Made by a program: the position numbers and the translations under genes. The notes beneath the pieces were generated by a model. It was not told the origin of the DNA. It saw only the letters and a list, made by a program, of their open reading frames with translations, and made no database searches. A stretch of DNA of 64,000 nucleotides from Nectonema munidae. Lineage: Eukaryota; Nematomorpha; Nectonematoida; Nectonematidae. Shown here one piece after another: positions 22,922 to 34,276 of the stretch (its first letter is position 1; the number at the start of each line of letters is the position of its first letter). The DNA lies in the NCBI GenBank assembly GCA_030549495.1, contig JAUIRK010000964.1, positions 62,001 through 126,000 of the forward strand, read 5' to 3'.

Positions 22922-25100
22922 TTAAAAAAGTGTATGTTTAGAAGACAAAGTAGACACATTTTCCGAAAAACGATCTTGACTGATGGTAGATCGAGAATTT
23001 TTGTTGAGCCAAGTTTGAACATACTTGCCGAAATCCACGCGGGCAATTGGTGGTCCGTTTAAATTGATGAAAAGTATAGCACTACAAGTTTGCACGCTCA
23101 TTTGGTTTCGCTCTAGAGTGCAAACGTCGTTCATTGCACTGAACCCATGTTCGCACTCAGCTGTAGAAACGGGAAAAGTATTTATTATTTTCAAAAAATT
23201 CTTGTACTCGGTTGATTGAGCCCATGATTTGAATTAGCGGAAAAGATGGAAAAGACATCCTGCTTGAAATATCGTGCCTCGTCCATCACTTCCCTGTCTC
23301 CGTAGGTAAGCAACTCATCTTCTTCTTTGGGCCACCTTCTTGGGTCCATATAACTACAATTTGTCATCAATTTTGAATCGAATCGATTACTCAAATTGTC
23401 AATAAGAGCTTGAATGAATTGGCTATGGAAATTAGACTGAGGAGAACAAGATAATTTAATGCCTTTGAAAGTTCCCTCTTTTTCATACTCCTCCATGTGT
23501 TCGAGAAAAGATGGTCCTCCTTTTTCTTTGTATAATTCCAAAATTTTTCGAAGTCGAAGGATTTCTGCTGAAATTGATATAAGATTAGCTGTTTGTTTTT
23601 GCATCTTAAAAAAGAAATGAACGTAAAAACATATGGATACATAATACAAAAAAAAGAAAATATCAAGAGACTCTTACATTTAAACTTAATGCTTTCAGTT
23701 CATATAAACAGTCTTTGATAGTACACATTTGTTCAATAACTTGTAATCGCTCCATAATATTAGCCATTTTCTTCAACTTTGCATCTGATTTAGAGAATAA
23801 AGCATGGATTGCCTGATAGTTGTTCCATAGACTATGAACAGCTGAAAATGGATAAAAACACCATCTCACATTAAAAATCCTACCAACTTTACGATGTTTA
23901 CACCCCAAGTCATTTGCAACACTTTCCAACAAACCTTGATTTTTTGGAGAGTGGGAAAAGTAGAATAGAGTTTGTCCAAAAAAATGGTGAAGTGGAGTGA
24001 CACTTTTTATTGTATCGTGCACAGTGAGCTCAAGTCGATGAGCGAGACAATGAAAAGATGGCAATTCAGGAACACCAATGAGATCAGAAAATTTTTTAAT
24101 GAGGCCGCCTTTGTGACCAATCATCACAGATACGCCATCAGATTCAACAGCCAAAAGTTTACGTTTGACAACTTCGATGCCAAGCGCAGGCACAAATGAC
24201 TCAAAAAGGGTCTGGGAAATTAATTCAGCTCTCCCATCATTTAACTTTGACATTTCCCAAAATAAATCTGAACGTCTCCTTTTACATCAACTCTAACATA
24301 GGAAATTAAAACAGACAAATTGTTTACAGTGGTTGACTCATCCGCCATAATTGAAAAGTGCAAACATTCAGAACTTCGTATGTGTGCAATGAGTTAAGCT
24401 TTCATTTCTTGCGCTATAAATGTGATAATATTTTTGCAAATGGTAATAATCCCATTTTAAGTCCATTCAGTTGTTGGAGTTCTATTATTTTTTTGTGCTT
24501 TTTGAAAGACAAGTCTCCTTTAGCAATCATATACGCTGTCCTAAATACTCGAACCGTTTCTTGGTGCCAAGATTCCATGAAATTTGAAGCTTGTAAACGC
24601 TGTTCATTGATGGAAGCCGTAATTAAATCCTTATCTCTGTCTTTGATAGCTTCAACAATTAAATCATGCGACTTTGATTTCGAGTGCTCGCTAACTTTCT
24701 CAAATAACTTTTTTCTTTCTTTGCCCTTTACTCCTCCACCTGAGACGCCTATTTCACTCCACTGCTTTTCTACACGTAAGCCAGTTGATGCATACTTAGA
24801 CGGCATTTTCATATTCTTCGCACGTTTTGCAGAAAAGTTTTTGATCTTTGTGAGTGAGCCATGGATGACGATTTTTCCAGATGTTATAGAGTGTCTCTGT
24901 AAGTCCGATTGGCAATTAGTTCACCTTTTTGAAGCGATTTCTTCAGAACTTATGCTTTCTTCATCTATATCTTGGAAAAAAGATGGCTCAAAGCTACAAG
25001 ATGGCATTGATTCATCGACAGTTTGCTCAGCTTCACCTCTGACTTTTTTTGCTGCACCTTGACTCTTTAAAAACCCAGTTGAAGTCGTTTGTCGCTTCAT
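22922..25100 (-). pseudogene. hAT transposase gene, KIAA1586-like, recently decayed
   Basis: Reads from ATG 25098-25100 (MKRQTTSTGFLK). A zinc-finger-like HPWLTHKDQKLFCKTC is visible in another frame near 24840. Then comes SWHQETVRVFRTAYMIAKGD (24414-24812); the RNase H-fold core ESDGVSVMIGHKGGL with SFHCLAHRLEL and FNVRWC (23663-24253); the insertion domain; and the C-terminal dimerisation domain TFPVSTAECEHGFSAMN with ILFINLNGPP (22922-23194). A 73-nt GT-AG intron (23605-23677, phase 0) joins LKALSLN to MQKQTANLI and restores the alignment expected for KIAA1586-type proteins. There are about three to five frameshifts or stops (near 24850-24930, 24260-24430 and 23200-23225). The rest of the frame is well preserved, so decay looks recent. 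Confidence 0.85.
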
Positions 25101-25507
25101 CTTCAATTAGTACTGACTTATAGTAGTATCAATGAATCTGAAATATAGTAGAAATTACACGATAAAAATTATGAATCACAATATATACAAAATATACACA
25201 TAGCAAACACATTAAATCTTGTTCATGAAAGAATGAAACTTGAATACATAAATGAAAAAACCTTTGAATTGAGATTGGTTGACAAATATTCAGGCCTGAT
25301 AATAAAATACACGATACTGATAAAAAAGCCTAAGATCATGAAGAAGATTATCTAATCAGAATGCTTTGAGAGAGGAAAAATCAGTTCAAAATAAATCCTT
25401 ATAAAAATTTTTTCAAGCACACATTGAAGAAAATAAATTTCTAATGAAAAAAGAGCTACCAAGAAAGGATCTTCATAGAATGAATAGCAAAATTACATAC
25501 TGTAAAG

Positions 25508-25954
25508 CAAGGTTTCCCAACGGGGTCCACATGGATCCCTAAGGGTCCATTGGGAAATTAAGGGGGTCCATCGACAAAAATATGAATATTAGGGGGTCCT
25601 TTTAACACATTAAGGGGTCGATGAAGTCTTTTCCAAAAATAAATAATATGTAAACAAATAACAAATGAGTTATCAGCATCCACTTCTTTTAGGTTGATTA
25701 CAGTAATCTCTAGCTATTTGGCGCTTTGATAGTCATCATCGTATATTTTTTGTTTATTTTTTTTCTAAGGAAGCCGTTAGATGGAAATTATGAATATAAT
25801 ATATATTCGTTTTTTTTAATTTACAATTAAAATTGAAATCTTTTCCCTATAGAATATACATATTTATACATGTCTCTTATAGATCATGGGGGTCCATAGT
25901 TACTAAGGCTATCGCTCAAAAGGTCCACAAGCAAAAAAAGGTTGGTAACCCCTG
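25508..25954 (+). mobile_element. hAT-type MITE with CAAGGTTTCCCAAC end
   Basis: Inserted in the U segment of copy C, which continues uninterrupted in copies A and D. The left end is CAAGGTTTCCCAACGGGG, the right end GGTTGGTAACCCCTG. Flanking 8-mers are ctgtaaag and ttgtaaag, a target duplication with one mismatch. The length is 447 bp, with no coding frame. Confidence 0.8.
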
Positions 25955-25980
25955 TTGTAAAGTATAGAAGATATGACGTA

Positions 25981-26367
25981 CAGTGGCGTAACCATGAGAA
26001 TTACCGCTCGGGGCGGGTCATAAATTTGACGCCCCCTTTTATTTAAAAAAATTGGTTAAAAACGGATAAAACATTATTTATTTATAAATTAGCTTTATAT
26101 AAATGCTTATAATAGAAAATAATGCTTAATATGAAAATAAAAAAAAACTGAAAATTTTATTTAATTACATACAAATATTCATTTTCAACTTTTTATAGAT
26201 GAACTTTTTTAGCTTTTTTGTTTGCAAACTCTTCAATAACTTCGTCAAAATCTTTTTTGTTATAAAGATCTTAACCTATTGATTGCAATATATGAGTGAT
26301 TTCAAAATATGCCACCCCTAAAAATGTGCTGTCCGGAGCGCACCGCCCCTACCTAGTTACGCCACTG
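25981..26367 (+). mobile_element. MITE with CAGTGGCGTAAC inverted ends
   Basis: 387 bp between CAGTGGCGTAACCATG and CTAGTTACGCCACTG, near-perfect inverted ends. The insertion splits gacgta in the U segment and duplicates it (25975-25980 and 26368-26373). The empty site reads atgacgtagagac at 6619 in copy A. A/T-rich interior, no coding frame. Confidence 0.85.
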
Positions 26368-26569
26368 GACGTAGAGACTATACGAGCCGATAACGAATTT
26401 GTAGCCAAAAAGATGGAGGTCCTATCGAGATACTTAATTTACTGACAAATGAAATATTTTGAGTGAATTAAACACCTAAAATTGGTTTATTAAATAAATT
26501 AAGAAAATAATTACTAGAGAAATACTGCAAGTAGAATTTATTTTGAAGTTTATATATTTGACATTGATT

Positions 26570-27110
26570 CACAGGTTTAATCGATTTTTTGACAGGTTTT
26601 ATTGATTTCATAAAAATGAACATCACTATTAAATTCTACATACATGAAATGTATAAAAAACTTTTTATAGGAATAAAAATTTTAATTTTGACATGGGCTG
26701 TTATATTTAAATTATATTTTTAAGGTTTGACTGATTTTTATAAAAAAAGAAATATCACTATTAAACACAGCGTACTTGAAAATGGGTATGTGTGTAAAAA
26801 ACTTTATATAATTATTTAGATAAAAAGTTTCTTTTTTGAGATGAGCTGTCATATGTAAATCACTTTTTTGACAGGTTTGAATGTTTTTCATAAAAAATGA
26901 ATAACACCATTTAATTCAGCATACTTGAAAATGGGTATATATGTGTAAAAAATTTTATATAATTAATTAAATAAAAAGTTCCTTTTTGAGATGAGTTGTC
27001 AAATATAAATTAATTTTTTGACAGGTTTAAATGATTTTAATAAAAAATGGACATCACCTCTGAATTCAGCATAGTTGAAATATATGTAACAACAAAAATA
27101 TTTTTAAAAA
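26570..27110 (-). repeat. V array of copy C, about three to four monomers
   Basis: Same monomer as 6840-7500, with 'gaaaatgggtatatatgtgta' and gagatgagctgtca blocks. Confidence 0.8.
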
Positions 27111-27190
27111 CTTATTAATATCTGAGAAAATTAGGGGGGGGGGGCACAGCACTTGAGCGGATAAATTTAGCCCAGCACTAATAGGGTTAA

Positions 27191-27350
27191 GATACGGTTC
27201 TAAAAATATGCTTGTTGTCTTTTAGGAGGTTGGTTTGTAGGGGTTGCGGCGTGAATGCTCTCTGTGATCGATTTGTTAAGTTGAAGAGTAGATAGTTCGA
27301 GATTACTTGTTGTACCAGTGTTTAAGGCGTTGTTGTCTAGATTTAACCAT
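27191..27350 (-). mobile_element. LINE fragment (endonuclease-polymerase linker), likely part of the R1-like LINE at 17445-19683
   Basis: Minus-strand text has LNLDNNALNTGTTSN, LNKSITESIHAATPTNQPPK. This resembles the linker between endonuclease and reverse transcriptase in R1/LOA/I-type LINEs. It begins directly at the TTAA ending copy C. The base composition matches 19340-19683, so the TTAA composite probably inserted inside this LINE. Confidence 0.45.
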
Positions 27351-27410
27351 ATTAGGCCCCTTGACTAAAAAATTTGTGCACAATTGGTTAAATTATATCC
27401 CTTCAAATGT
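27350..27410 (-). repeat. Subterminal fragment of the TTAA element
   Basis: Matches 22735-22795 (gctgaatcatatcccttcaaat there, ggttaaattatatcccttcaaat here) with several differences. A short leftover of another copy. Confidence 0.6.
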
Positions 27411-28116
27411 GGATATAATCTTATGTTTAAACTATAAACTGAATAAATTTTTTAAAAATGCTTTTGTATTTATTAAATTAAATTAAATAACTTTAGATAT
27501 AAGTGATTTCAATTAAAATGTAGCAAAAAAATTGTATGTAGGAAATATTTGACAGTTTTATCGCTCAAGCGATCATCGCTTAAACATGCATGTCGCTTTA
27601 ACGTATATCGCTCAGTCGTTTATCGCTCCAGCGTGTCTACGCCATCGACTTTCATTTCAAATTCCTTCCTATTTCTATTCTTTTTTAAACGAACAAAGTT
27701 TATGCTATTTTGCTTCTAGGAATTATAATGCCAATTTTTATTGTTTCATACTTTTACGACGCTATAAGATATCTCCAAAAGAGTTAATTTAATTCGTGTG
27801 TATTAACCTATTTGATTATTTTTTAAGAGTTTATGTACTGCAGATCTAGTTATATAAGATAAGACTGCTTAAAAGCAAAACAGTGAGAAGCACTTTACTC
27901 ATATTCGTGAAAAAAGATTTCAAATATAAAAAACAAGTTTCGTATAGTTAAGATAAAAGGGTGTAGCATCTTTAAAGATAAACTTCGTCATCAAGGTCAA
28001 AGTTAAACTTAATAAAAAAATTTTCTTATTCAGATAACTTATTATCTCAGAAAGAGGGTAAAAAATAATTTTCGCTTCTCTGTTATACCTGTTATGGAAA
28101 AATAGTTTTTCTTGAC
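27411..28116. other. AT-rich spacer with a degenerate tcgct minisatellite
   Basis: At 27561-27627 the core tcgct occurs five times with spacings 15, 17, 15 and 15 in a locally less AT-rich patch. Otherwise no feature was seen. Confidence 0.5.
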
Positions 28117-29656
28117 TAGTAAAATTTCTCTAAACCGGCCAAAATGGCTAACGATGAGATTTTCCCTGGAGTCATTGGAGTCATCTTGAGTAGGCAATCC
28201 ATCATCAAAATTGAGTAACATTACCTATTTTCATCTCTTCAGCCAGATGGTTGATTTGAAGATGATCGTTGTCGTCATTATTTTTTTCTAAATTTACGTT
28301 CATGGGTGAAAATCCAACTAAGGCAAATTTTTTTCAATAGTAGTTTCACCTCGGTGTCCCAAGCTCTAGTTATCCAATTAATTGATTCGAGAATAGTGAT
28401 CTGGAAACAAAGTTCTTCCGCTGAATGTCCATTGTCGATCTTAGTATTAAATAAGAAGCGAAGTAATAATTAGTTTTCGATAATGAGCTCTAAATGAACT
28501 TATGAATCCCTCATCATGTGGCGGAAGTAGAGAGGTAGTATTTGGTGGTGGAAACTAAAGTGTAATATTGCTGAGTCGAATATCTTGTGTGCAGGATGAA
28601 GAGTTGAACTTTAGGATATTCCGACGTTCAACTTTCAAAACATTGATACTGTGTGTATCGATCCAGAGTGTGGATAAAATTTTCGTTATTCAATCTTTTT
28701 TATTTGCGTGATGTTACTATTGTTAACACTCTTAAAAGAACGTGGATTTGAGTAAAACATTAAAAAAATTGTACTCTACCTATAACCATTAATTTACGAT
28801 TTTCCCGTGCTAAGCTACACCCAACAACACAGTAACTCTTTCTTTTGCTTTATTCCACCTTTACAGTACTGAGTGTTTTTTCTAGTAGAGCTCGAAAGAA
28901 TAACCCAGTTTCATCACAGCTGAATGTCATTGGATGAGTAGTTTTTGGTAATTTCAAGGAGACGATTTTAAAATGTCTGTATCCACGCTGTTATTTTCTC
29001 CATAGAGTCTATATGCATTGGCAGAATAACGTCCGCGCCATCTGCCGAACCATTCATTTGGCTATTTTAAGTTTAGTTACGAATATGAGTGCTTTTTCAG
29101 ATAAGAATAATAATAGGTCCGGTGATAGGTATATTTTTTGCAAGAGCACTTCTAAACCACTTCCATACTACATCTTTTTATCAAAAAATGTACAGTTTGT
29201 ATTAAATCGTAGTTTATTTTAATTTGCAGTGGTTTCATACCGCTGTGATTGTTTTTGCGAAGTATGTCTCTTACAGTTGATTTACCAATATTATATTTTT
29301 CAGCAGGCTGTCTTTGTTATTACTTTCGACAACTTTCCCCATTTTATAGGGTGTTTCACATATAAATGAATAATGAATTATTGTTAATAATAACTGTTTT
29401 TTTACAGCGTGTTTGTTTTGCAGTTGACATCCTTGGTTATGCAGATACAAAATATAACGGCCGATATTATAAGGTGAAATTTCTTTATATATGCATACAT
29501 ATATTCAAAAAAGTGGTCGATGCACGCTTTAGGGGTGGCCGCGTTAACGAGAATAATTTACATTAAACTTAATAGCTAGCGGCCAGGACTTTTTATAACA
29601 GCCGGTTTAAAGAAGTGGCCGGTTTTATGAGGGAGCAGCTTATACAAGTTTTACTG
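28117..29656 (-). mobile_element. Tigger/pogo element relic with both ends
   Basis: The right end reads (inverted) CAGTAAAACTTGTATAAGC and the left end AGTAAAATTTCTCTAAACCGG. Both ends share AAACCGGCCA further in, and TA follows the right end. Inside, on the minus strand: AEKYNIGKSTVRDIL near 29280 (N-terminal helix-turn-helix of the CENPB/psq type); a second DNA-binding helix near 29050; and SCDETGLFFRALLEKTL near 28880-28930, holding the first catalytic aspartate (DETG). At the 3' side is ESINWITRAWDTEV, then KLLLKKFALVGF, near 28310-28420, the family C-terminal signature. Stops and missing pieces show it is dead. About 1.54 kb, so internally shortened. Confidence 0.8.
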
Positions 29657-29857
29657 TATTTTAACAAAGATTTTACAAAATATAAAATTATTCAGTATTA
29701 CTCAAATTTTCATTTACAACATTTTTGTAAATTTATTTTTTTCAATTTTCTTTACTAATCTACAAAATAGAAAAGACGTTCGAGGAACCAACAGAATTGT
29801 GAGATCAAGCGTCATTGAGAGTCACACTTTCTTCCTATGTGTGACAGGGCTATTTTT

Positions 29858-30190
29858 GCATGGTGTATCCAGGGGTGTCCAACACGCGGCCCGCAAGGCA
29901 AATTTCTGCGGCCCTCTAAGAAAATGAGATAAGGTTGATGTTAAATTATATAGATATTAGTTTATAAAAATTTCAACAAATTAAAATAACTCTTTCAATT
30001 AACTACTCATTTTATGTTTAATTTTCATAAAAATTGTGATAATCAGTAATCAGGATAAAAAAGTTTCTGATAAATATTTTATAAAAAAATTATTGTTATT
30101 TTTTTAAATAGGTGCGGCCCGACCGTGTCCAATAACTTTTCTAAATGGCCCGCTGCTTGTTTTAGTTGGACATCCCTGGATACCATGAGA
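29858..30190. mobile_element. hAT-type MITE with long inverted ends (CAGGGGTGTCCAAC)
   Basis: The left end holds TATCCAGGGGTGTCCAAC and the right end GTTGGACATCCCTGGATA, inverted copies, with GCGGCCCGC-type blocks just inside both. No clean 8-bp duplication was found because the inverted match extends outwards past CAGGG. Confidence 0.75.
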
Positions 30191-30639
30191 AACAATTATC
30201 AGGAAGAGCGCATTTATTGGAACGAAAATTTGCAGCACTCTCATTCCTTGAGTATGAAATTTTTCTTCCTTTTTAGCGTCTAACTCGCTGGTTTCAAAAT
30301 TTTATGCTTTGGCACCTACTTGGTTTACAGGTAGATTTATATAAACTCCACTAAATATGATGTGGGAGAGAGGTCGAAAACATTTTTGTAACCAGTTTTA
30401 AAATTATTTTACATATTTTGTATTGACTCTTGTTTCGCCAAAATCAACATCTAGGAGTATTTTAATCACTAAGAGCTGGTATTTTAAATAAAGGATCCTG
30501 AAATCTATAAAAAAAAACAATCCAAATTTGAACCTAAAAATTTTACGGTTTTCGTGAAATTACTGTTTCACTTAGGGACTTCATGAATTCCCTAAAATTT
30601 GTAGGAATTTTTTTACTTAGAACAACTCAGGGATGAAGA
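30191..30639. other. Unassigned spacer
   Basis: No frame longer than chance and no recognised repeat. The more mixed base composition at 30190-30380 may be a worn piece of another transposon split by the MITE to its left. Confidence 0.3.
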
Positions 30640-33110
30640 CATTGGCTTTATTTAAATCAAAGGGCCTCTACTGCTGTAGCGGCAGCCCAATCAACACGTG
30701 AAGCAGCGGCAAAACAATTCGCCACATCACGAATGTTGGAGTGGAAATTCCTAGCAAGCCAACAGCAACCCCCAGTTATCCTAGAAAGAAGAAACCCTTT
30801 CAAGGAAAGGGGCCGAAGAAGTAAGATCACTTCGACGAGTTGGCATTACTTTGTTTTAAGGAATACCAGTTCAGGCTTCGCCTCGCCTCCATCTTCATAC
30901 GCCTCATCGTTGTCATTGGGAAGTCTCTGGACATCTAGAAGCAGCTCTCATAACTCCATTACATCAGTTGATACGATCAAGAATTTCCTTGTCTAGACCA
31001 ATTCAATCTGCAAAGGAGAAGATCGTCAACACTAGCAGCGGGCTGGATGAACAATGGATTGATGCAGCTTCCGAAGACGACTCTTTCATTGAAGAAGACC
31101 TCTGGAAAGTCCTTGATGAGATTCCACCCACGGAGGAAACTCCAATGCTAAACACATTAGTTGGCAAACTTATTGAAGTATCAGAAGATAGATAATTCAT
31201 CTCACCTAAAGAATTTGTCAAACACGTTAAAAGCCTTCCACTAGTGCCTGATATGGGATTCAAAATGGCGACTAACCTGGAGTATCTCCCAGCTAAAGAC
31301 GCCTTTAACAAAGTACAATGGCGACAAATTTTTTCAGATATCCTGTCCACCAGCAAAGACACGACACAAGAGGAGCAAAACGAAGAAGAAGAAGGGAACA
31401 GAACATTGGATGATATCAATGAATCTCCTATGAATATGAACTTCCTAGATGGAAACATTCTGATCTCTGTTTTAGCTGAAATTCCGGCAAGTGCTAGCTT
31501 CTCCTGTGAAGCAAAAATATGGGGTGCGTGTAAAAATCTCAAGCACAAAGCCACCAAAAAGATTCTTCTTTATGATTATGCGCCGAAAATCAAAGCTCCA
31601 GACCCTTTCTTCTCTTTTTCAACTTTCAGAAGTTCGCCTTTATCGCAGGAGCATTTCATAATAAAAAGGTCATTCCTAAGCTCCTTAGAGCAAATGTAAT
31701 TGAAAGATGCCAAAAAGCAAAGATCCTAGTACCAGTATTTGTTATTCCTAAAAGAAATGGAAAAGGCAGGCTTATTGCTAACTTTTCATTTACAAAAGAA
31801 GTATTTGAAAAATCTGGTTTTTCTCTTTAGGCTCCTGCGCTGCTCCGCTACATACCTAGCAACTTCAAATGGGATTGCAAAATCGATTTGGGCAACGCAT
31901 TTTACGGTATTAGCATATCAATCATGCTTCGCCTTCAAAATAAATGGAATAGCATACAAATCTAAAAGACTACCTATGGGAGCATCTTTTTCTTCTCGGG
32001 TCCTCCAAAAAACAGTATCCAAATTCAGAAGTTTATTTTTAAAAACTCATAAACTGAAGACTTATTCTCTTAGTCTACCTAGACGACTTACTCATAGTCA
32101 ATGAAAGCGAAGAAGATGCAAGCCATACCATCAAAGATTTCATCAACTTCCTCAAAAAGTTCAACATCGAAATCAATGAAGACAAAAGCTCCGGCACTCG
32201 GGCATAACACATCGATTACCTCGGCATGAACATCATCCTAATCGATAGGAGGTTATCCTACGCGAAAAAGACGAAGAAAGCTCTTCAAAGCCTTATTTAC
32301 CCTACCTGGCCTTCAATGGGAAGAAAAGGTTTGCGACATAGTTTTCCAAAGGACCCTGGGATTCATCACATACTACCTCGCAACGGTTCCAAAAACGAAC
32401 AAAAGATTTTTCCCCTTTTCAATCCCATTAGAAAGCAAGCAATCCCGGTAAAACTCTGAATCAAAGCGCTGGAATGCATCGGCAAGCCTATCGCAATGGA
32501 GAAAGAAGTAAATACAAAAAAATTCAATGTATTCTTGGACGCTACGCCTTCCTCCATATCTTTCGTATTCAGAAAAGAACATTACATGGCAGAACTTCCA
32601 AAACCACTCCCAATTGCCGTGGCAGAACTGATCGCGCTCACCGTAGCCGGTATGCACTTCAAAGGCAGCCCTTTCTTTCATTCAGATTCTATCGCTGAAT
32701 TGGGTGGATCAGCGGAAACTCAGCTCAATTGCATCATCATCTTCGCAATGATCGAACAAGACCAAAATAGTTCTACCACTTGCAAAGGAACTCTGCATAC
32801 ATAAACACCATGAATAACCCAGCAAGAACAACTGGCGAAAACAAAGTCACGAGAAAATACCTAGGAGTGTCTATATAAGCCGATACAACAACGGCACTAC
32901 TTAGGTTTCTTGTTTTCTCTCTTCACCTTGCCTCCACGAAAGTCTTGCTCAAAACCAATTTCCTAATCCTCTCTAAACGCCCACCCGTGATTCTCGACCC
33001 TAGAACACTAAAGATATCATTTTTTATGGTTATATTACCCTTTTGTAATATGTCATATTTTTAGTTGTTTTTGTGTTTGATTTCTTTAAATAAAGTTTTC
33101 CATGGGAATC
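30640..33110 (+). mobile_element. Broken retroelement with hepadnavirus-like RNase H (fossil, family uncertain)
   Basis: A plus-strand element of about 2.4 kb, much less AT-rich than its surroundings. Parts in order: a region of unknown function (30660-31700), then reverse transcriptase (about 31700-32250, with SKRLPMGASF as the fingers/palm element), then RNase H (about 32500-32760). The RNase H reads FLDATPSSISF, then PLPIAVAELIALTVAG. The DATP start and the PLPI.-AEL block are arranged as in hepadnavirus polymerase. A Ty3-like or DIRS-like origin is not excluded, and no recombinase, protease, envelope or LTRs were seen. AATAAA lies near 33089. The element is broken, with at least five breaks, and looks moderately old. 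Confidence 0.6.
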
Positions 33111-33119
33111 TACTAGTAA

Positions 33120-33275
33120 TCCAAATATACGATCTTTCAAAACCGGGTCGATATGGTATTAAAATTTATCACTGTATATACTTGTCGTGGGAAGAAGAGA
33201 AAACTGAAAACAGGAGCTCTTATTCAACAAATACTTGATGGAAAAAGTGGAAAAAATTGGTACTTTTTTTTAAAA
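33120..33275 (+). pseudogene. piggyBac transposase fragment
   Basis: A short plus-strand block, KPGRYGIKIYHCIYLS, matches the 'KP.KyGIK.' strand of piggyBac transposases. Nothing further of the gene follows on this strand. Confidence 0.55.
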
Positions 33276-34276
33276 TAATAATGGCACTCCTTCATGAAAA
33301 ATGCTAATAGATAAAAAATCACATGTCGTATAAATTTTTTTTACATCAGAATAAATTTTATATAGTCTGATTGAAAATGACATATTGTCTTTGAATAGGC
33401 TTACTTATTTTTTAATAGGTGAAAAACACAGTTAATGATTCTTAATTTAGCACAAGGAATCTTGGTAGAATCTTACAACTATCAAGTAGTGATTAGAAAC
33501 GTCTCAAGCCATTTCCTTTTGACAGCCATCCAATTTTTGAATGAATATAAGAACAAACGTTCGAACTGTTCATAATTATTAGTGCAAAGTTGTCTAAAGA
33601 GTTTAGTTTAAATGCATTGCTATTATTTATTTTTTGTGATAAAAGTTCTCATTGATTTGTGCAGCTAACCACTTCAATTTTTTGCTACCAAATGCTCCTT
33701 TGAGCACATCGGTTACAGCCTTTTCTAGGAAAGTGTCAAGCCATGATGATGACGTATCATTGATGATACTCCATCTCTCACTCAAAAAAGAATGTTACAG
33801 TGTGATGTTTTCCATTTTCAAAAATTTTACGCGACACAAGCAATACTGACTCATCTTTCCGTTCTATTTCGAGTTGCCTGCAAACAGGCGCATGTCCAGG
33901 ACTTTCCATTGAAGGCAAAACTTTTAATTTGAAGGGAGAGTAAATTCTGATGTTTACGAAACCCCCAATTAGCGAAGTGTCAGAGATTTTCGCCTACATA
34001 ACTAGTGATACGAAAAAAGTAAAAAATGGCAATTTCAGCCATTAAATTTATTTAGAACCAATAAAAATAACATACCACATAATGGACTGGCAGATGTAAT
34101 TCAGAAGAGTTCACAAATCAAGAGGATAGGAACTAAATGCAGCATAACGAAAAATCTAATGGCAGATTTTAGAATTCTTAATATGTTTATGATTATATAC
34201 TTTTGCATTCTACATTATTATTTTTTAAAGGATTTGAGTCATCCAGATACGAGTTTTATGTGTTTAGAAAATAAAC
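33276..34276. other. Unassigned interval between transposon pieces
   Basis: Mostly AT-rich. A patch at 33640-33960 has more balanced composition and short open stretches on both strands, but no family was recognised. It may be a worn transposon. Confidence 0.3.

Larger units (their letters stand above)
22717..27190 (-). mobile_element. Copy C of TTAA element, inverted relative to copy B and carrying a hAT gene
   Basis: It starts immediately at the TTAA that ends copy B. Bases 22735-22795 are the inverse of the B subterminal region at 22620-22680 (both hold the motif 'gaagggatatg.ttcagccaattt'). Then comes a KIAA1586-like hAT (about 22800-25250) in place of the T array, then U (25270-26560, interrupted by two MITEs), V (26570-27110), and the terminus 'gcccagcactaatagggttaa' ending at 27190. 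The B plus C pair is an imperfect 7.5-kb palindrome bounded by TTAA, with LINE sequence on both flanks. Confidence 0.7.

Noticed and set aside
24358-25062. A 234-codon plus-strand open frame
   Set aside because: It lies antisense to the KIAA1586-like hAT gene, whose motifs are recognisable on the minus strand; the plus frame shows no family and is a shadow.
31003-31557. A 184-codon minus-strand open frame
   Set aside because: Antisense to the retroelement fossil at 30640-33110; no family resemblance.
30640-33110. An LTR retrovirus or Polinton
   Set aside because: No LTRs, integrase, envelope, capsid or packaging-type genes were seen; only polymerase-type motifs support a retroelement.
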